Positions 42,591 through 52,759 of a stretch of 64,000 nt of DNA are shown here, piece by piece. Each line of letters starts with the position of its first letter. Positions within the stretch are counted from its first letter, which is position 1. The stretch spans positions 1 to 64,000 of the forward strand of contig JAKQNP010000032.1 in assembly GCA_029565675.1 (NCBI GenBank), read 5' to 3'. The position numbers were made by a program, and so were the translations under genes. The notes below the pieces were generated by a model. The model was not told the DNA's origin, did not search any database, and worked only from the letters and a program-made list of their open reading frames with translations. This stretch comes from a bacterium. GTDB taxonomy: Bacteria; Zhuqueibacterota; Zhuqueibacteria; Residuimicrobiales; Oceaniaggregativiventaceae.

Positions 42591-45500
42591 ATGAAAAAAA
42601 TCGGATCGCTCTTTGTACCTGTTTTGCTTTTTTCTCTGGCTGCCCTCAGGGGAGCCCCTGTCCAGGACATGCAATTGTTGTCGACATCGAACCAGGAATT
42701 GACAATCGAGTTTCGCCCGCAAAACTGGCAAATCATCAAGATGTCCGACAAGGATGAGTCAATCATCCAGTTTGACCGCTGCGAACAAGTTGCCGAAATC
42801 GGCATGCCGATTCTACCCGTCCGCACAATCACCGTTGGAATTCCTATGCACGGTGATGTTGCCATAGAAACAATCGATTCCGAGCATGGAGAAAAAAGCG
42901 ATATCCGGCTGCTTCCGGCTGCGGCGCCCGCAAGAGATGAGCTCGGCATGATGGCGACTGCACAGAGTACGGCTATCGATTCTGTCTATTCGACTGCCAA
43001 TTTCTTCCCTGCGCAGTTGGTGCGGTCAGAGGAACCGACCTATTTTCGCAATCAGCGAATCATCCGCTTGACTTTTTACCCGCTGCAGGTCGCACCCGAA
43101 AAGCGATTGGTCCGGCAATATCAGCGTATTGTTGTACGAGTGCGGTTCAACGCTGCTGCTGCTGCTGCGCCACCGGCTCGCCCGGGCCGGGACGAAGAGT
43201 TGTATCGCCGGCTGTTGTTGAATTATGAACAGGCAAAAGACTGGCGGCGTTCGCCTGCAGCGCTGCGCAAGACAAGCCAAAGCACCTTTGAGGGCAACAA
43301 CTGGTATCAGCTGGTGATTCGGCAAAAAAACGGTATCCAGCACGAAGGAATCTACAAAGTCGATGGCGAAACGCTGGCAAAGGCAGGAGTTCCGCTGGGC
43401 AGCATCACCCCATCCACGTTGCAGCTGTTCAACAACGGCGGGCGGGAGTTGCCGATGGATCTGAAAACTGCGCGCCCCGACAGCTTGATAGAAAACCCCA
43501 TCACTCTGGTCGGCATGGAAGACGGCCGCTTCGACAACGCAGATTACATTCTCTTTTATGGTCGCGGGCTGCAGGGTGCAACCTATGACGCCCAAACCGG
43601 CAAATATAGCCACTCTATCAACCATTTTACCGACGAAAACATTTATTGGCTGACCTTCAATTCTGCGCCCGGCAAACGGATGGAGAACAAAATATCGCTG
43701 CCGGAGACCGATCTGACTCCCGAGCCCAGTTTTTCCGATTTGGTCTTTGAAGAAAAAGAGCAGCACAATGTCCTCAATTCCGGATTTGTCTGGTTCGGAC
43801 AGCAGCTGACCAAAGACAAACCGTCCTTTTCGCTCAGCTTAAACATGCCCGGCGCCATTCCCGATTCGACCGCCGAGTTGCGCGTCCAAATGGCAGCCAC
43901 CACTTCCGGCACGCATTCGTTTCGGCTGCAACTGAATGGATTCTTTATTCAACAAACCAACATCAACGGCATTTCCAGCGGCTATGGACTGGGCGGTTCG
44001 TCCTCGCTTTTCAAGGGTATTCTGCTCGACGGACCCAACACCCTGAACGTGCAGTATCAATCGACTTCTGACATCTCGATGGCCTATGTCGATTGGATTG
44101 AAATCGAATACAAACGCCGGTTTCGCGCGGTCAGCGACCAACTGGCCTTCAACGCGCCCAAGCGGCAAGGGGCTGTTCTCTATCAGATCCAGGGATTCAG
44201 CCGCAACGATATTCAGATTTTCGATGTGAGCAACGCTGGGCAAATCAGCCGCATCGGCAATCCGCCGGTCAGCACCGGTTCGGTGCGTTTCGTCGACGAT
44301 GCAGACCCTCTGGTTCCAAAACGCTATTTGGCCCTGACTCCCGGCGCTTATCGAACGGTGGATGCGATTCGACAGCGCACGGTGACCAATTTGCGCGCTC
44401 CCCGGACCGTTGACTATATCATCATCACCGCAGACGACTTTTACCAGCAAGCGGCACAGTTGGAAAGTCTTTATGAAACCTATCTGCAAAACGATCGCCT
44501 GGCAACTGAAGTCGTGCGGATTTCCGACGTCTACAATCAATTCAGCTGGGGACTGGTCGACGTCACCGCAGTGCGTGATTTTCTCGTCTATGCCGAGACC
44601 CATTGGGGTAGTCCCCGCTATGTGCTGCTCTTCGGTGATGGTCATTTCGATTATCGCAACATCCTCGCTTATCAGACACCCAACTTGATTTTGCCGTACG
44701 AGACCACCGACCGTTATGAAACCACCAGCCGGGCGACCGACGACTGGTTTACCTACACAAAACCCACCGCCGGCATGCAGATGGCAATCGGCAGAATACC
44801 GGTACAAAATGTCAACGAAGCCCAAAGCACTGTCGATAAACTGATTCGCTACGTTGCACAAGCCGAATTTGGGGAGTGGAGGAAAAAGGTTACACTGGTC
44901 AGCGACGACGAACTGATCGCTGGAGGGCAGGGCAACTTATCGGACGTCATCCACACTTTGCAGACCGAAACACTGGCAGAAGGCTTTATCCCCGATTTGC
45001 TCGATCGAAAAAAAATCTATCTCATGGAATACCCGGCGGTTCGCAATGCCAGCGTTTCCGGGGTAACCAAACCGGATGCCACCGAGGATTTGCTCAACCA
45101 GATCAATCAGGGATCGTTGTTGATCAACTATATCGGCCATGGCAATGACGATCTGTGGAGTCATGAACGGGTATTGAACAGTTCGAGTGATTTCGAGCGC
45201 ATTCAAAACGGTGACCGCATGGCGGTGTGGGTGGCAGCGACTTGCGAATTTGCCTTCTGGGACCAGCCGCAGAAGCAGAGTCTTGCAGAACGCATTCTCA
45301 ATGCCGCCAACCGCGGCGCAGTCGCCATGATCTCGTCATCGAGATTGGCTTATTCCAATTACAATGCCGACTTTAACTATGCGCTCTATGAGAATCTCTT
45401 TGCAGACTATGCCAAAACCGGGCTGACCCTACGCCTGGGCGATGCGGTGCTGTTGGCCAAACAATCGTCCAGCAACATGAACAACAGTGAAAAGTATATT

Positions 45501-46586
45501 TTGCTTGGCGATCCGGCCATGCGGCTGGGAGCACCACAATATCGCGCGATTTTTGATCAAATCGAGCCCGACAGCATACAGGCACTCAGCCGGGTCAGAG
45601 TGAGCGGCCATGTGGAACGCGATGGGCAACTCTGGAGCGATTACGACGGGAAAATCATGGTGCGCATGGTTGACTCACGACGAAACCGCACCTATACAAC
45701 GGATTTCGGTTCCAATGTCAACTATACATTGCCCGGCAACACCATATTCCGCGGAGTGGCTTCGATCGACAACGGACAATTCGAAAGTCGGCTGATTGTG
45801 CCCAAAGACATTTCATACGGTGGGCTGGATGGACGGATCACGGCCTATTTTTGGAGTGACCATGCCGAAGGCACAGGCAATCGGGAAAACCTGCCGGTCG
45901 GCGGCACTGCCGCGGCGCTAGTCGATCATGAAGGGCCAGAAATCAAAATCCATTTCGGTGACCCCGGATTTTCGCCCGGTGACTATGCATCGACCAAACC
46001 GGTCTTGCATGTCAATATCGCTGACTCGCTCAGCGGCGTCAATATTGCCGGCGATATCGGACATCAAATCACCCTGATTCTGGACGGGAACGATGCCGAA
46101 ATCAAAGACTTGACCGAATTTTTTGAATATGATGAAGGAAGCTATACACAAGGGTCGCTGAAATACCCGATCTACAATCTCGCCCCCGGCAGACATGATT
46201 TGCGCATCAAAGCCTGGGATAATTCCAACAACTCCTCGATCGAAGAGACCTATTTGTTTGCCGTGGCCGATTCGACTCTGCAAATCAGGAATTTGCTGAC
46301 TTGGCCCAATCCAATGGTTGAACAAACAGCCTTCACCTACGAAATCAGCCACGATGCCACTGTCTGGCTGAAAATCTTTACCCTGTCCGGAAGACTGGTG
46401 CGCCAATTCGATCCGCAGCCGGCCAACATCGGATTCAATATTTTCCCGGTCATCTGGGATGGAAGCGATCAGGACGGTGATCCACTGGCGAACGGCGTTT
46501 ACCTTTACAAACTGCAGGTGCGCAGCGATACCGACGGCAAAGTGCAAAACAGCGAAACCATAGGCAAACTGGTTATTGCGCGCTGA
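42591..46586 (+). CDS. porU: PorU-like C25 peptidase, T9SS sortase
   Basis: 1331 residues from ATG 42591, with a signal peptide (KKIGSLFVPVLLFSLAALRG). A long beta-rich N-terminal region contains GNNWYQLVIRQKNGIQHEGIYKVD, common to PorU proteins. The gingipain-type C25 domain has the catalytic His850 in YIGHGNDDLWSHE and Cys885 in VAATCEFAFWD. An Ig-like region and a FlgD-type C-terminal beta domain (KIFTLSGRLVRQF ... NGVYLYKL) follow. PorU cleaves the C-terminal signal of T9SS cargo and attaches the cargo to a surface glycolipid. The next gene is such a cargo. Another secreted C25 protease is the alternative. Confidence 0.85.
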   Translation: MKKIGSLFVPVLLFSLAALRGAPVQDMQLLSTSNQELTIEFRPQNWQIIKMSDKDESIIQFDRCEQVAEIGMPILPVRTITVGIPMHGDVAIETIDSEHGEKSDIRLLPAAAPARDELGMMATAQSTAIDSVYSTANFFPAQLVRSEEPTYFRNQRIIRLTFYPLQVAPEKRLVRQYQRIVVRVRFNAAAAAAPPARPGRDEELYRRLLLNYEQAKDWRRSPAALRKTSQSTFEGNNWYQLVIRQKNGIQHEGIYKVDGETLAKAGVPLGSITPSTLQLFNNGGRELPMDLKTARPDSLIENPITLVGMEDGRFDNADYILFYGRGLQGATYDAQTGKYSHSINHFTDENIYWLTFNSAPGKRMENKISLPETDLTPEPSFSDLVFEEKEQHNVLNSGFVWFGQQLTKDKPSFSLSLNMPGAIPDSTAELRVQMAATTSGTHSFRLQLNGFFIQQTNINGISSGYGLGGSSSLFKGILLDGPNTLNVQYQSTSDISMAYVDWIEIEYKRRFRAVSDQLAFNAPKRQGAVLYQIQGFSRNDIQIFDVSNAGQISRIGNPPVSTGSVRFVDDADPLVPKRYLALTPGAYRTVDAIRQRTVTNLRAPRTVDYIIITADDFYQQAAQLESLYETYLQNDRLATEVVRISDVYNQFSWGLVDVTAVRDFLVYAETHWGSPRYVLLFGDGHFDYRNILAYQTPNLILPYETTDRYETTSRATDDWFTYTKPTAGMQMAIGRIPVQNVNEAQSTVDKLIRYVAQAEFGEWRKKVTLVSDDELIAGGQGNLSDVIHTLQTETLAEGFIPDLLDRKKIYLMEYPAVRNASVSGVTKPDATEDLLNQINQGSLLINYIGHGNDDLWSHERVLNSSSDFERIQNGDRMAVWVAATCEFAFWDQPQKQSLAERILNAANRGAVAMISSSRLAYSNYNADFNYALYENLFADYAKTGLTLRLGDAVLLAKQSSSNMNNSEKYILLGDPAMRLGAPQYRAIFDQIEPDSIQALSRVRVSGHVERDGQLWSDYDGKIMVRMVDSRRNRTYTTDFGSNVNYTLPGNTIFRGVASIDNGQFESRLIVPKDISYGGLDGRITAYFWSDHAEGTGNRENLPVGGTAAALVDHEGPEIKIHFGDPGFSPGDYASTKPVLHVNIADSLSGVNIAGDIGHQITLILDGNDAEIKDLTEFFEYDEGSYTQGSLKYPIYNLAPGRHDLRIKAWDNSNNSSIEETYLFAVADSTLQIRNLLTWPNPMVEQTAFTYEISHDATVWLKIFTLSGRLVRQFDPQPANIGFNIFPVIWDGSDQDGDPLANGVYLYKLQVRSDTDGKVQNSETIGKLVIAR

Positions 46587-46703
46587 TCGCAGCACCGCGA
46601 TTGTGCCAGTCGACCGCAAACGGCTACAAACTTGGCCGAATAGAAACAGCAGCAATTTACATAAAAACCGATCGAGACCGAGAGCAATCGAAAGGGTTCT
46701 TTT

Positions 46704-49610
46704 ATGAAATGGTTAAAATTGTTTTTTTTCGGGCTATTTTTTGCTCTGCCGCTGACCGCTGCAAACAACACTGAATTCCGCGCCACCTGGGTCATCACCT
46801 GGGAAATTTACAGCAGTGACAGAAATCCGGAACAAGCCAAGGCGCGCATCCGCAAGATATTGGATGACCACGTCGCGGCCAATATGAACGCCGTGCTGTG
46901 GCAAGCCAGACAGGGAGGTACGGCTTATTATCAATCATCCTATGAACCCTGGGGTAATTATCTCGGCGACCGCTATCCCGGATTCGACCCCCTGGCCTAT
47001 GCCGTCGAACAAGCGCATCTGCGCGGACTCGAGATCCATGCCTGGGTCAATTGCTTTCACACGTCGCGCATGGTTCCCGGCACCCCGGCTTATGAACACC
47101 CCGAATGGGTCTGCACCAACCAGGACGGTGCTTATATGACCAGCAATCGTTGCCTCTCCCCGGGCATCGCTGCTGTCCGCCAATATACCGTCGATATCTG
47201 CAAAGAAATAGCCGAAAACTATGACGTCGACGGCATACATCTCGATTTTTGTCGTTGGAATGAATACGATGAAGATGACATGAGCAGCATCATGTCCGAA
47301 GAAGAGGAGCTTCGCGTCCTCGACGGCATGGTGACAGAAAAAAAGCAGCTGCAAAAACCAAACAGCATAGCCGGGAGCAAGCCCTACCTGTATGACTCTG
47401 AACACCCTTACAGCGCCGGCATTCCGGACGGATTCAGCAGTTGGCCGCAATGGCGCCGTTGGGCAGTCACGGAATTCATGCGGATGCTTTCGGAGACCTT
47501 GCATCCGCTTAAACCGTGGGTGCGCATCTCCGTCGCTGCCCTGGGCAATTATAATTGGGGCGGGTGGAACGGCTACAATTCCGTTTTTCAAGATGCGGCT
47601 CTTTTGTTCAATGAAGGCTATGCCGATCAGCTGACCCCCATGCATTACCACTGGTACAACGAATCACCTGCTTCCTATAACGTCACTGAATTTGTCAACA
47701 TGCTCTGGGGCCCGGACAAAGACAACGCATCCGGCTCCTGTTGGGGACGCTACATTCAGCCCGGCATCCAGGCAGGAGGCCTTTACACCTGTGGGCCCAA
47801 CTCGGTCACCCTTGGCAACACCTCTTCCTGGATCGATCCGACAAGCTTGATCAATCAGGTTCGCAATGTTCCATGGGTCGATGGATTTCAATTCTTCAGC
47901 TATGGCATTTGGGAAAGCTCCAACAGTTTTCAGACAGCAGCAAAGACCTATTTCAACAATCGCAGCAAAATTCGCGCTTTGCCTATCCGCGATGCACAGC
48001 CTCCGGCAGCGCCGCAACTATCGGTTGCCATGCTCGACACCTTTACCTATCAGATAACGGTCACGCCGATTGCGCAAGAGACTGAAGGTGGCTGGATTGC
48101 GCTCTACCGCGCCCCGGTGCAACCGGTCAATCTCGATCTTGCCCCCATCCTGACCGTTCGTTTCGGCTCGGAGGCGTTTACCGTGACCGACACCATCCGG
48201 ATTGGATTCAACAACACTTTCACCTATGCGGCAACCGCATTCGACCGCTCGTGGAACGAGTCCGAACTTTCGAATCTCTATGAAACCCCGCGTATTCCAG
48301 CCTTCTCCTATACGCCGAATCCGATCGCACTGAACTATATTCGCCGGGTGACAGACGGTTATGAAATCAGCTGGATGCCCGCCGACAACCTCTCCATTAT
48401 TTCCGGATACCGTCTCTACGGTCGCAAATCTGGAGGCGAGTGGGAACTGCTGCGCAACGAACGCATGCTGCGCTCCACTGCGACATCGGTCACGGTTACA
48501 GGGCTGGGGGGCGATGAATGGTTTTTCAGCGTACGCCCTGTTGGACAGGGGCCGCTCAAAATCGAGGCAACTGAGCAGACCATCTACGGTGCCGGAGGTG
48601 TCGGGCAAAATCGGGTGCTGATCGTCGATGCATTTACCCGCCGCAATGGCGCCTGGACTTTAGCCGCACAGCCGTTTACTTCCCAGGTCTGTGAAGTCCT
48701 TCATTCCCTGGATGTTTCCTTTGATTGTGCAAGCCGCGATGTGGTCATCAGCAACCAGATAAACCTGAACCAGTACGCGGCAATTTTTTGGCTATGCGGT
48801 GACAACGACAACGTCAGCGATACGATCGATCTCTCCTCGATAAACAAAGTGACGGCCTATCTGCGCAACGGCGGTTGTATGCTCCTCTCCGGCAGCAACA
48901 TCGGTCTCGATTTGTACGAATACGGTACCCGCAACCAACAGGCCTTTTTCAATACCTATCTGAAAGCTGCCTATCTGGGCAACGGCGCAAACGGCAACGG
49001 TTATCTTGTCGATGGAACTGAAGACGGAATTTTTAATGATTTGACTTTGCATTTGGACGACGGCGGGCAGGGATTCGATGTGTCAGCGCCTGACATCTAT
49101 AATGCCAACGACGGGAGCATTGCCTGTCTTACCTATAGCGATGATTCAGGTGCTGCTGGAATCCAATATCAAGGTGCAATCGGCGGCGGTACAGCCGTTT
49201 CTCACCTGCTGCATTTCGCTTTTCCAATCGAAACCCTCTATGCAGCCGATGAGTTGCAGGCGCTGATCGAGCGCTCCCTGACTTTTTTCAATATCGAGCA
49301 TGTCGCCTTTGTTGCCGAAGAACATCCGGTAGCACCGGATTTTGTGCTGGCGCAGAACTATCCCAATCCGTTCAACAGCCAAACGACCTTTGCCTACACA
49401 CTGCCGAAGGCGGGACCAGTCAAACTCGAGATTTTCAATCTGAACGGCCAAAGAGTTGCCTCGCTGGTCGATGCGAAACAGGCAGCCGGCTATCACCGAA
49501 TCCAATGGAATGCAGCAGAGATGGCGACCGGGCTCTATACCTATCGTCTCACCTTGAACAGCGATGGGCGGACCTATTCGCAAACCGGCAAGATGCTCTA
49601 TCTGAAATAG
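46704..49610 (+). CDS. Secreted glycosyl-hydrolase-like protein (GHL10/DUF187) with T9SS sorting tail
   Basis: 968 residues: signal peptide (KWLKLFFFGLFFALPLTAA), a TIM-barrel of the GHL10 type starting FRATWVITWEIYS and including GIHLDFCRWNEYD with carboxylate candidates, a fibronectin-III-like region around residues 535-625, a middle alpha/beta segment, and a C-terminal type A T9SS tail (LAQNYPNPFNSQTTF ... VKLEIFNLNGQRVASL ... GLYTYRLTL). GHL10 proteins are thought to act on polysaccharides or peptidoglycan-like glycans. The tail and the PorU-like neighbour together indicate export by T9SS. Enzyme specificity is unknown. Confidence 0.88.
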   Translation: MKWLKLFFFGLFFALPLTAANNTEFRATWVITWEIYSSDRNPEQAKARIRKILDDHVAANMNAVLWQARQGGTAYYQSSYEPWGNYLGDRYPGFDPLAYAVEQAHLRGLEIHAWVNCFHTSRMVPGTPAYEHPEWVCTNQDGAYMTSNRCLSPGIAAVRQYTVDICKEIAENYDVDGIHLDFCRWNEYDEDDMSSIMSEEEELRVLDGMVTEKKQLQKPNSIAGSKPYLYDSEHPYSAGIPDGFSSWPQWRRWAVTEFMRMLSETLHPLKPWVRISVAALGNYNWGGWNGYNSVFQDAALLFNEGYADQLTPMHYHWYNESPASYNVTEFVNMLWGPDKDNASGSCWGRYIQPGIQAGGLYTCGPNSVTLGNTSSWIDPTSLINQVRNVPWVDGFQFFSYGIWESSNSFQTAAKTYFNNRSKIRALPIRDAQPPAAPQLSVAMLDTFTYQITVTPIAQETEGGWIALYRAPVQPVNLDLAPILTVRFGSEAFTVTDTIRIGFNNTFTYAATAFDRSWNESELSNLYETPRIPAFSYTPNPIALNYIRRVTDGYEISWMPADNLSIISGYRLYGRKSGGEWELLRNERMLRSTATSVTVTGLGGDEWFFSVRPVGQGPLKIEATEQTIYGAGGVGQNRVLIVDAFTRRNGAWTLAAQPFTSQVCEVLHSLDVSFDCASRDVVISNQINLNQYAAIFWLCGDNDNVSDTIDLSSINKVTAYLRNGGCMLLSGSNIGLDLYEYGTRNQQAFFNTYLKAAYLGNGANGNGYLVDGTEDGIFNDLTLHLDDGGQGFDVSAPDIYNANDGSIACLTYSDDSGAAGIQYQGAIGGGTAVSHLLHFAFPIETLYAADELQALIERSLTFFNIEHVAFVAEEHPVAPDFVLAQNYPNPFNSQTTFAYTLPKAGPVKLEIFNLNGQRVASLVDAKQAAGYHRIQWNAAEMATGLYTYRLTLNSDGRTYSQTGKMLYLK

Positions 49611-49743
49611 TCTTTTTATGCGGTGGCCGGGTTTTGTCTGGTTTCTGTCAGCGATGAATTTGCCACGCTTGTCCACTCTTGGAGAATGATGCTTTTAGCG
49701 GGTTTTAGTCGGCCTGCTTGACAAGTCACTGGTGACAATAAAA

Positions 49744-49770
49744 GGGCAGTTCAGAAAATTTGAACTGCCC
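49744..49770. terminator. Bidirectional terminator between T9SS cargo and histidine kinase
   Basis: 10-bp arms GGGCAGTTCA / TGAACTGCCC with a 7-nt loop; A-run to the left (49738-49743) and TTT to the right. It ends the minus-strand yggS-lspA-kinase unit most strongly. Confidence 0.85.
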
Positions 49771-49791
49771 TTTCCCTATTCGGTGCGCCCG

Positions 49792-52044
49792 TCAAACCGA
49801 GCCGTCCAGCACCTGGCGGACATGATGAGATATCTGCTGCAGGGTAAATGGTTTGGGCATAAAAGCCAATTGCTTTTTATCGGGGTAATCTTTGGCGAGA
49901 ATACTGCCGGCATAGCCGGACATATAGAGCACCTTCATCGCCGGCTTGAGTTTTTGCAGGCGTATGGCGAGGTCAACGCCTGACATCTGCGGCATAATCA
50001 CATCCGTAATCAACAGATGGATCGGCCCGGCATACTGTTCACAGGTCAACAAAGCTTCGCCGCCGTGCTGTGCTTCCAGAACGGTATAACCTTGCAATCG
50101 CAGCATTCGTGCCGCCAGACTTTTTACATCTTCTTCATCTTCGACCAACAGGATCGTCTCATCACCGCGTGGTAGACTCTGCAACGCAGATTTTGCCGGC
50201 AATTCTTCAACAGGTTCAGCAACTTGAGGTAAATAAATATTAAAGATGGTGCCCTTGTCCGGTTCGCTTTCACATTCAATATGTCCACCATATTGAGTGA
50301 CGATGCCAAAAACGGTTGAAAGGCCGAGACCAGTGCCTGTTTTTTTGGTGGTAAAAAAAGGATCAAAAATCTTGAGCTTTACTTCTTCGGTCATACCCAC
50401 GCCTGTGTCGCTGATCGAAAAAAGCACATGTGCCCCTGATTGAGCGTTGAGATGGGTTTTGCAATAGGTTTCATCGAGAAAAACCGGTTTGGTGCGCAGC
50501 ACAAGTTTACCGCCATCAACCATTGCATCGCGGGCGTTGATCGCCATATTGACGACTATCTGTTCGATTTGGCCGGGATCTGCCTTGATGTTGCCTGCCT
50601 TTGGGTCGAGGTGGATTTCCAATTCGATATCTTCGCCCAAAATTCGTTTCATCAACTTGCCCATTTCAGCAATACTGCGGTTGAGGTCGATTACTTTGGC
50701 TTCCAGGGGTTCCTGCCTGCTGAAGGCGAGCAATTGGCGGGTGAGGTTGGCGCCTTTTTGTACCGATTTGTCGATCTGCTCGATATTTTTGCGCAATGGG
50801 TCATGCACATCGATCTGGCTCAACATCAGCTCGCAATAGCCGTTGATAACCGTCAATAAATTGTTAAAATCGTGCGCCACACCGCCGGCCAGCCGTCCGA
50901 TCGCTTCCATTTTTTGTGCCTGAATAAACTGCTTTTCCAGGTCCACTTCATGCGTCACATCGCGCTTGACGGCGACAAAATTGATCGTTTGCCCCTGTTG
51001 ATTTTTGATAGGCGAAATCGTCGCCTCTTCCTCAAACAGAGACCCATCCTTGCGCCGATTGATAAAGTGACCATGCCAACTTTCGCCGCTGGTCAAGGTG
51101 GACCACAGCTCGTTATAGAAAATTCTCGGATGTCTGCCGCTTTTAAGGATATTGGCATTTTTGCCCGCGACCTCATTGCGCGAGTAACCTGCAATGCGCT
51201 CAAAGGCAGGATTTACATATAGAATATGTCCTTTGACATCGGTAATCATGATACTCTCGGCCGCTTGCTCGACCGCGGTGACCAACCGGCTGTTTTCTGC
51301 TTCTGCATTCTTGCGCTTGGCGTTATCCAAAGCGAAGAGGAGGAGGTATTCCCGTCCATCGCTCTCGAATAAATTCGCGGTCACTTCCACAGACAGAGAA
51401 CGACCCGACTTGTGCTGAAACCGCATTTCGGCCATCTGCGACTTTTTATCGCGCAAGGTAGTGACAAATTCCCGCCAAACACTCGCGGTCAAGCCCGGAT
51501 CGATTTTATCAATGGAAATCTGATCGATTTCTTTAATGCTATAGCCCAGCAATTTTAGACCAGCGTCGTTGGCCCACATCAATCTGCCGTCCAAACTCAT
51601 CCAGTACATTGCCATGGCAGCATGATCCACGGCAAGCTTGGTGATCAAGAGAGCTTTTTCCATCCGTTTCTGCTGGCTGCGTTCCGATGCCTTTTGCCAT
51701 GCCGATTTGAAAGCAGCAGGCAAACGGTCGAGCTGATCGCGATAGACGCAATCATCAGCCCCCCTTTTCAAACACTCGATCGCCACCTGGTGATTCTGCT
51801 GCACGGTCAACAGAATAAAGAGAATATCCAATTGGCGCAAACGCACCATCTTCAGGGCCTGCAAACAGGAGAGATCAACAGCCGATTCGCTGCTCAGAAT
51901 GCCATCCAGCGGTAATTCCAAAGCCTCTTCCAATTGCCTGAGGTCGGAAACCTGGCGCCAGCTGTCAATCATTTTATTTTGCAGCAATACCCTGGCGATC
52001 GCCTCCGCAATCTTTTGCTCTTCTTCGATTATGATCACGTGCAT
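49792..52044 (-). CDS. Hybrid sensor histidine kinase with degenerate N-terminal receiver, two PAS domains and C-terminal receiver
   Basis: 750 residues from ATG 52044, which follows AAGGA by seven bases. Order: receiver-like domain (1-125), PAS (about 145-265), PAS (about 270-395), HisKA with phosphoacceptor His in GGVAHDFNNLLTVINGY, HATPase with NAINARDAM-type N box and DTGVGM G1 box, and a C-terminal receiver with LLVEDEE and phosphoacceptor Asp in LLITDVIMPQMSG. The N-terminal receiver has Ser-Ser where the phosphoacceptor Asp should be (GILSSESAV) and lacks the usual Lys-Pro end, so it is probably a docking or sensor module. No membrane helix is seen, so it senses cytosolic signals. It follows lspA in the same direction. 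Confidence 0.9.
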   Translation of the reverse strand: MHVIIIEEEQKIAEAIARVLLQNKMIDSWRQVSDLRQLEEALELPLDGILSSESAVDLSCLQALKMVRLRQLDILFILLTVQQNHQVAIECLKRGADDCVYRDQLDRLPAAFKSAWQKASERSQQKRMEKALLITKLAVDHAAMAMYWMSLDGRLMWANDAGLKLLGYSIKEIDQISIDKIDPGLTASVWREFVTTLRDKKSQMAEMRFQHKSGRSLSVEVTANLFESDGREYLLLFALDNAKRKNAEAENSRLVTAVEQAAESIMITDVKGHILYVNPAFERIAGYSRNEVAGKNANILKSGRHPRIFYNELWSTLTSGESWHGHFINRRKDGSLFEEEATISPIKNQQGQTINFVAVKRDVTHEVDLEKQFIQAQKMEAIGRLAGGVAHDFNNLLTVINGYCELMLSQIDVHDPLRKNIEQIDKSVQKGANLTRQLLAFSRQEPLEAKVIDLNRSIAEMGKLMKRILGEDIELEIHLDPKAGNIKADPGQIEQIVVNMAINARDAMVDGGKLVLRTKPVFLDETYCKTHLNAQSGAHVLFSISDTGVGMTEEVKLKIFDPFFTTKKTGTGLGLSTVFGIVTQYGGHIECESEPDKGTIFNIYLPQVAEPVEELPAKSALQSLPRGDETILLVEDEEDVKSLAARMLRLQGYTVLEAQHGGEALLTCEQYAGPIHLLITDVIMPQMSGVDLAIRLQKLKPAMKVLYMSGYAGSILAKDYPDKKQLAFMPKPFTLQQISHHVRQVLDGSV

Positions 52045-52186
52045 GACAAGTCCTTCATAGGGTTTGCTCCCATCCTCATACCATGTGGCGGGATGGTTCG
52101 ACCTTGGCGCGCATTGCCCGCGCTCACCGTTCAGGAAATGAGCTCTGGTCAACGCTTTTCAACCGCGCCCTGCGTCAGGAGAAGGT

Positions 52187-52759
52187 TCAATGAATGAATT
52201 CGGATTCCGATTCGAGGTGGGATTTTTCTTGCAGTTGCGGTTCAAAAAGCACGATAATGAACAACAGCATCATGCCGATCGTGATGGCCATATCGGCCAC
52301 ATTAAAGACCGGCCATCGATCGAGTTGATAACCCGGAAAATTAAAAAAAAGAAAGCGAAAAGACGGTATGCTGATATCTAAAAATTCAAAATCGAGAAAG
52401 TCGGTAACTCGACCACGGATGAGTCTGTCCAGAAGATTGCCAATTGCGCCGCCGAATATCATAGCCAGACCAAACCGGCTGATCCAATGTTCTCCCTGCA
52501 TTCGGAGCAGATAAAAGAGTATGGCGATGCTGGCGACAATTGCAAAAACGGTAAAAAACCAATTGTTGCCGAACCTTATCCCAAAAGCCATACCCCGGTT
52601 TTCGATATAGGTCAGACGAAAAAAGTCGCCCAGCACAGGAATCGAATCATATAAATTCATCGATAACCTTACAATCATTTTGCTGATTTGATCGAGCAAC
52701 ACGATAAAGCTGGACACCAAAAAAATGCGATTTGTAGATTCCATTTTCATCCTAATCAC
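52187..52759 (-). CDS. lspA: Lipoprotein signal peptidase II
   Basis: A 190-residue, four-helix inner-membrane aspartic peptidase. The catalytic regions are visible: GNLLDRLIRGRVTDFLDF with the first Asp and VFNVADMAITIG with the second. Helix 1 contains LDQISK. It removes prolipoprotein signal peptides. GTG 52759 overlaps the DksA-like stop in GTGA, which implies coupling; ATG 52750 is an alternative. Several predicted lipoproteins are encoded in this window. Confidence 0.93.
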   Translation of the reverse strand: MIRMKMESTNRIFLVSSFIVLLDQISKMIVRLSMNLYDSIPVLGDFFRLTYIENRGMAFGIRFGNNWFFTVFAIVASIAILFYLLRMQGEHWISRFGLAMIFGGAIGNLLDRLIRGRVTDFLDFEFLDISIPSFRFLFFNFPGYQLDRWPVFNVADMAITIGMMLLFIIVLFEPQLQEKSHLESESEFIH

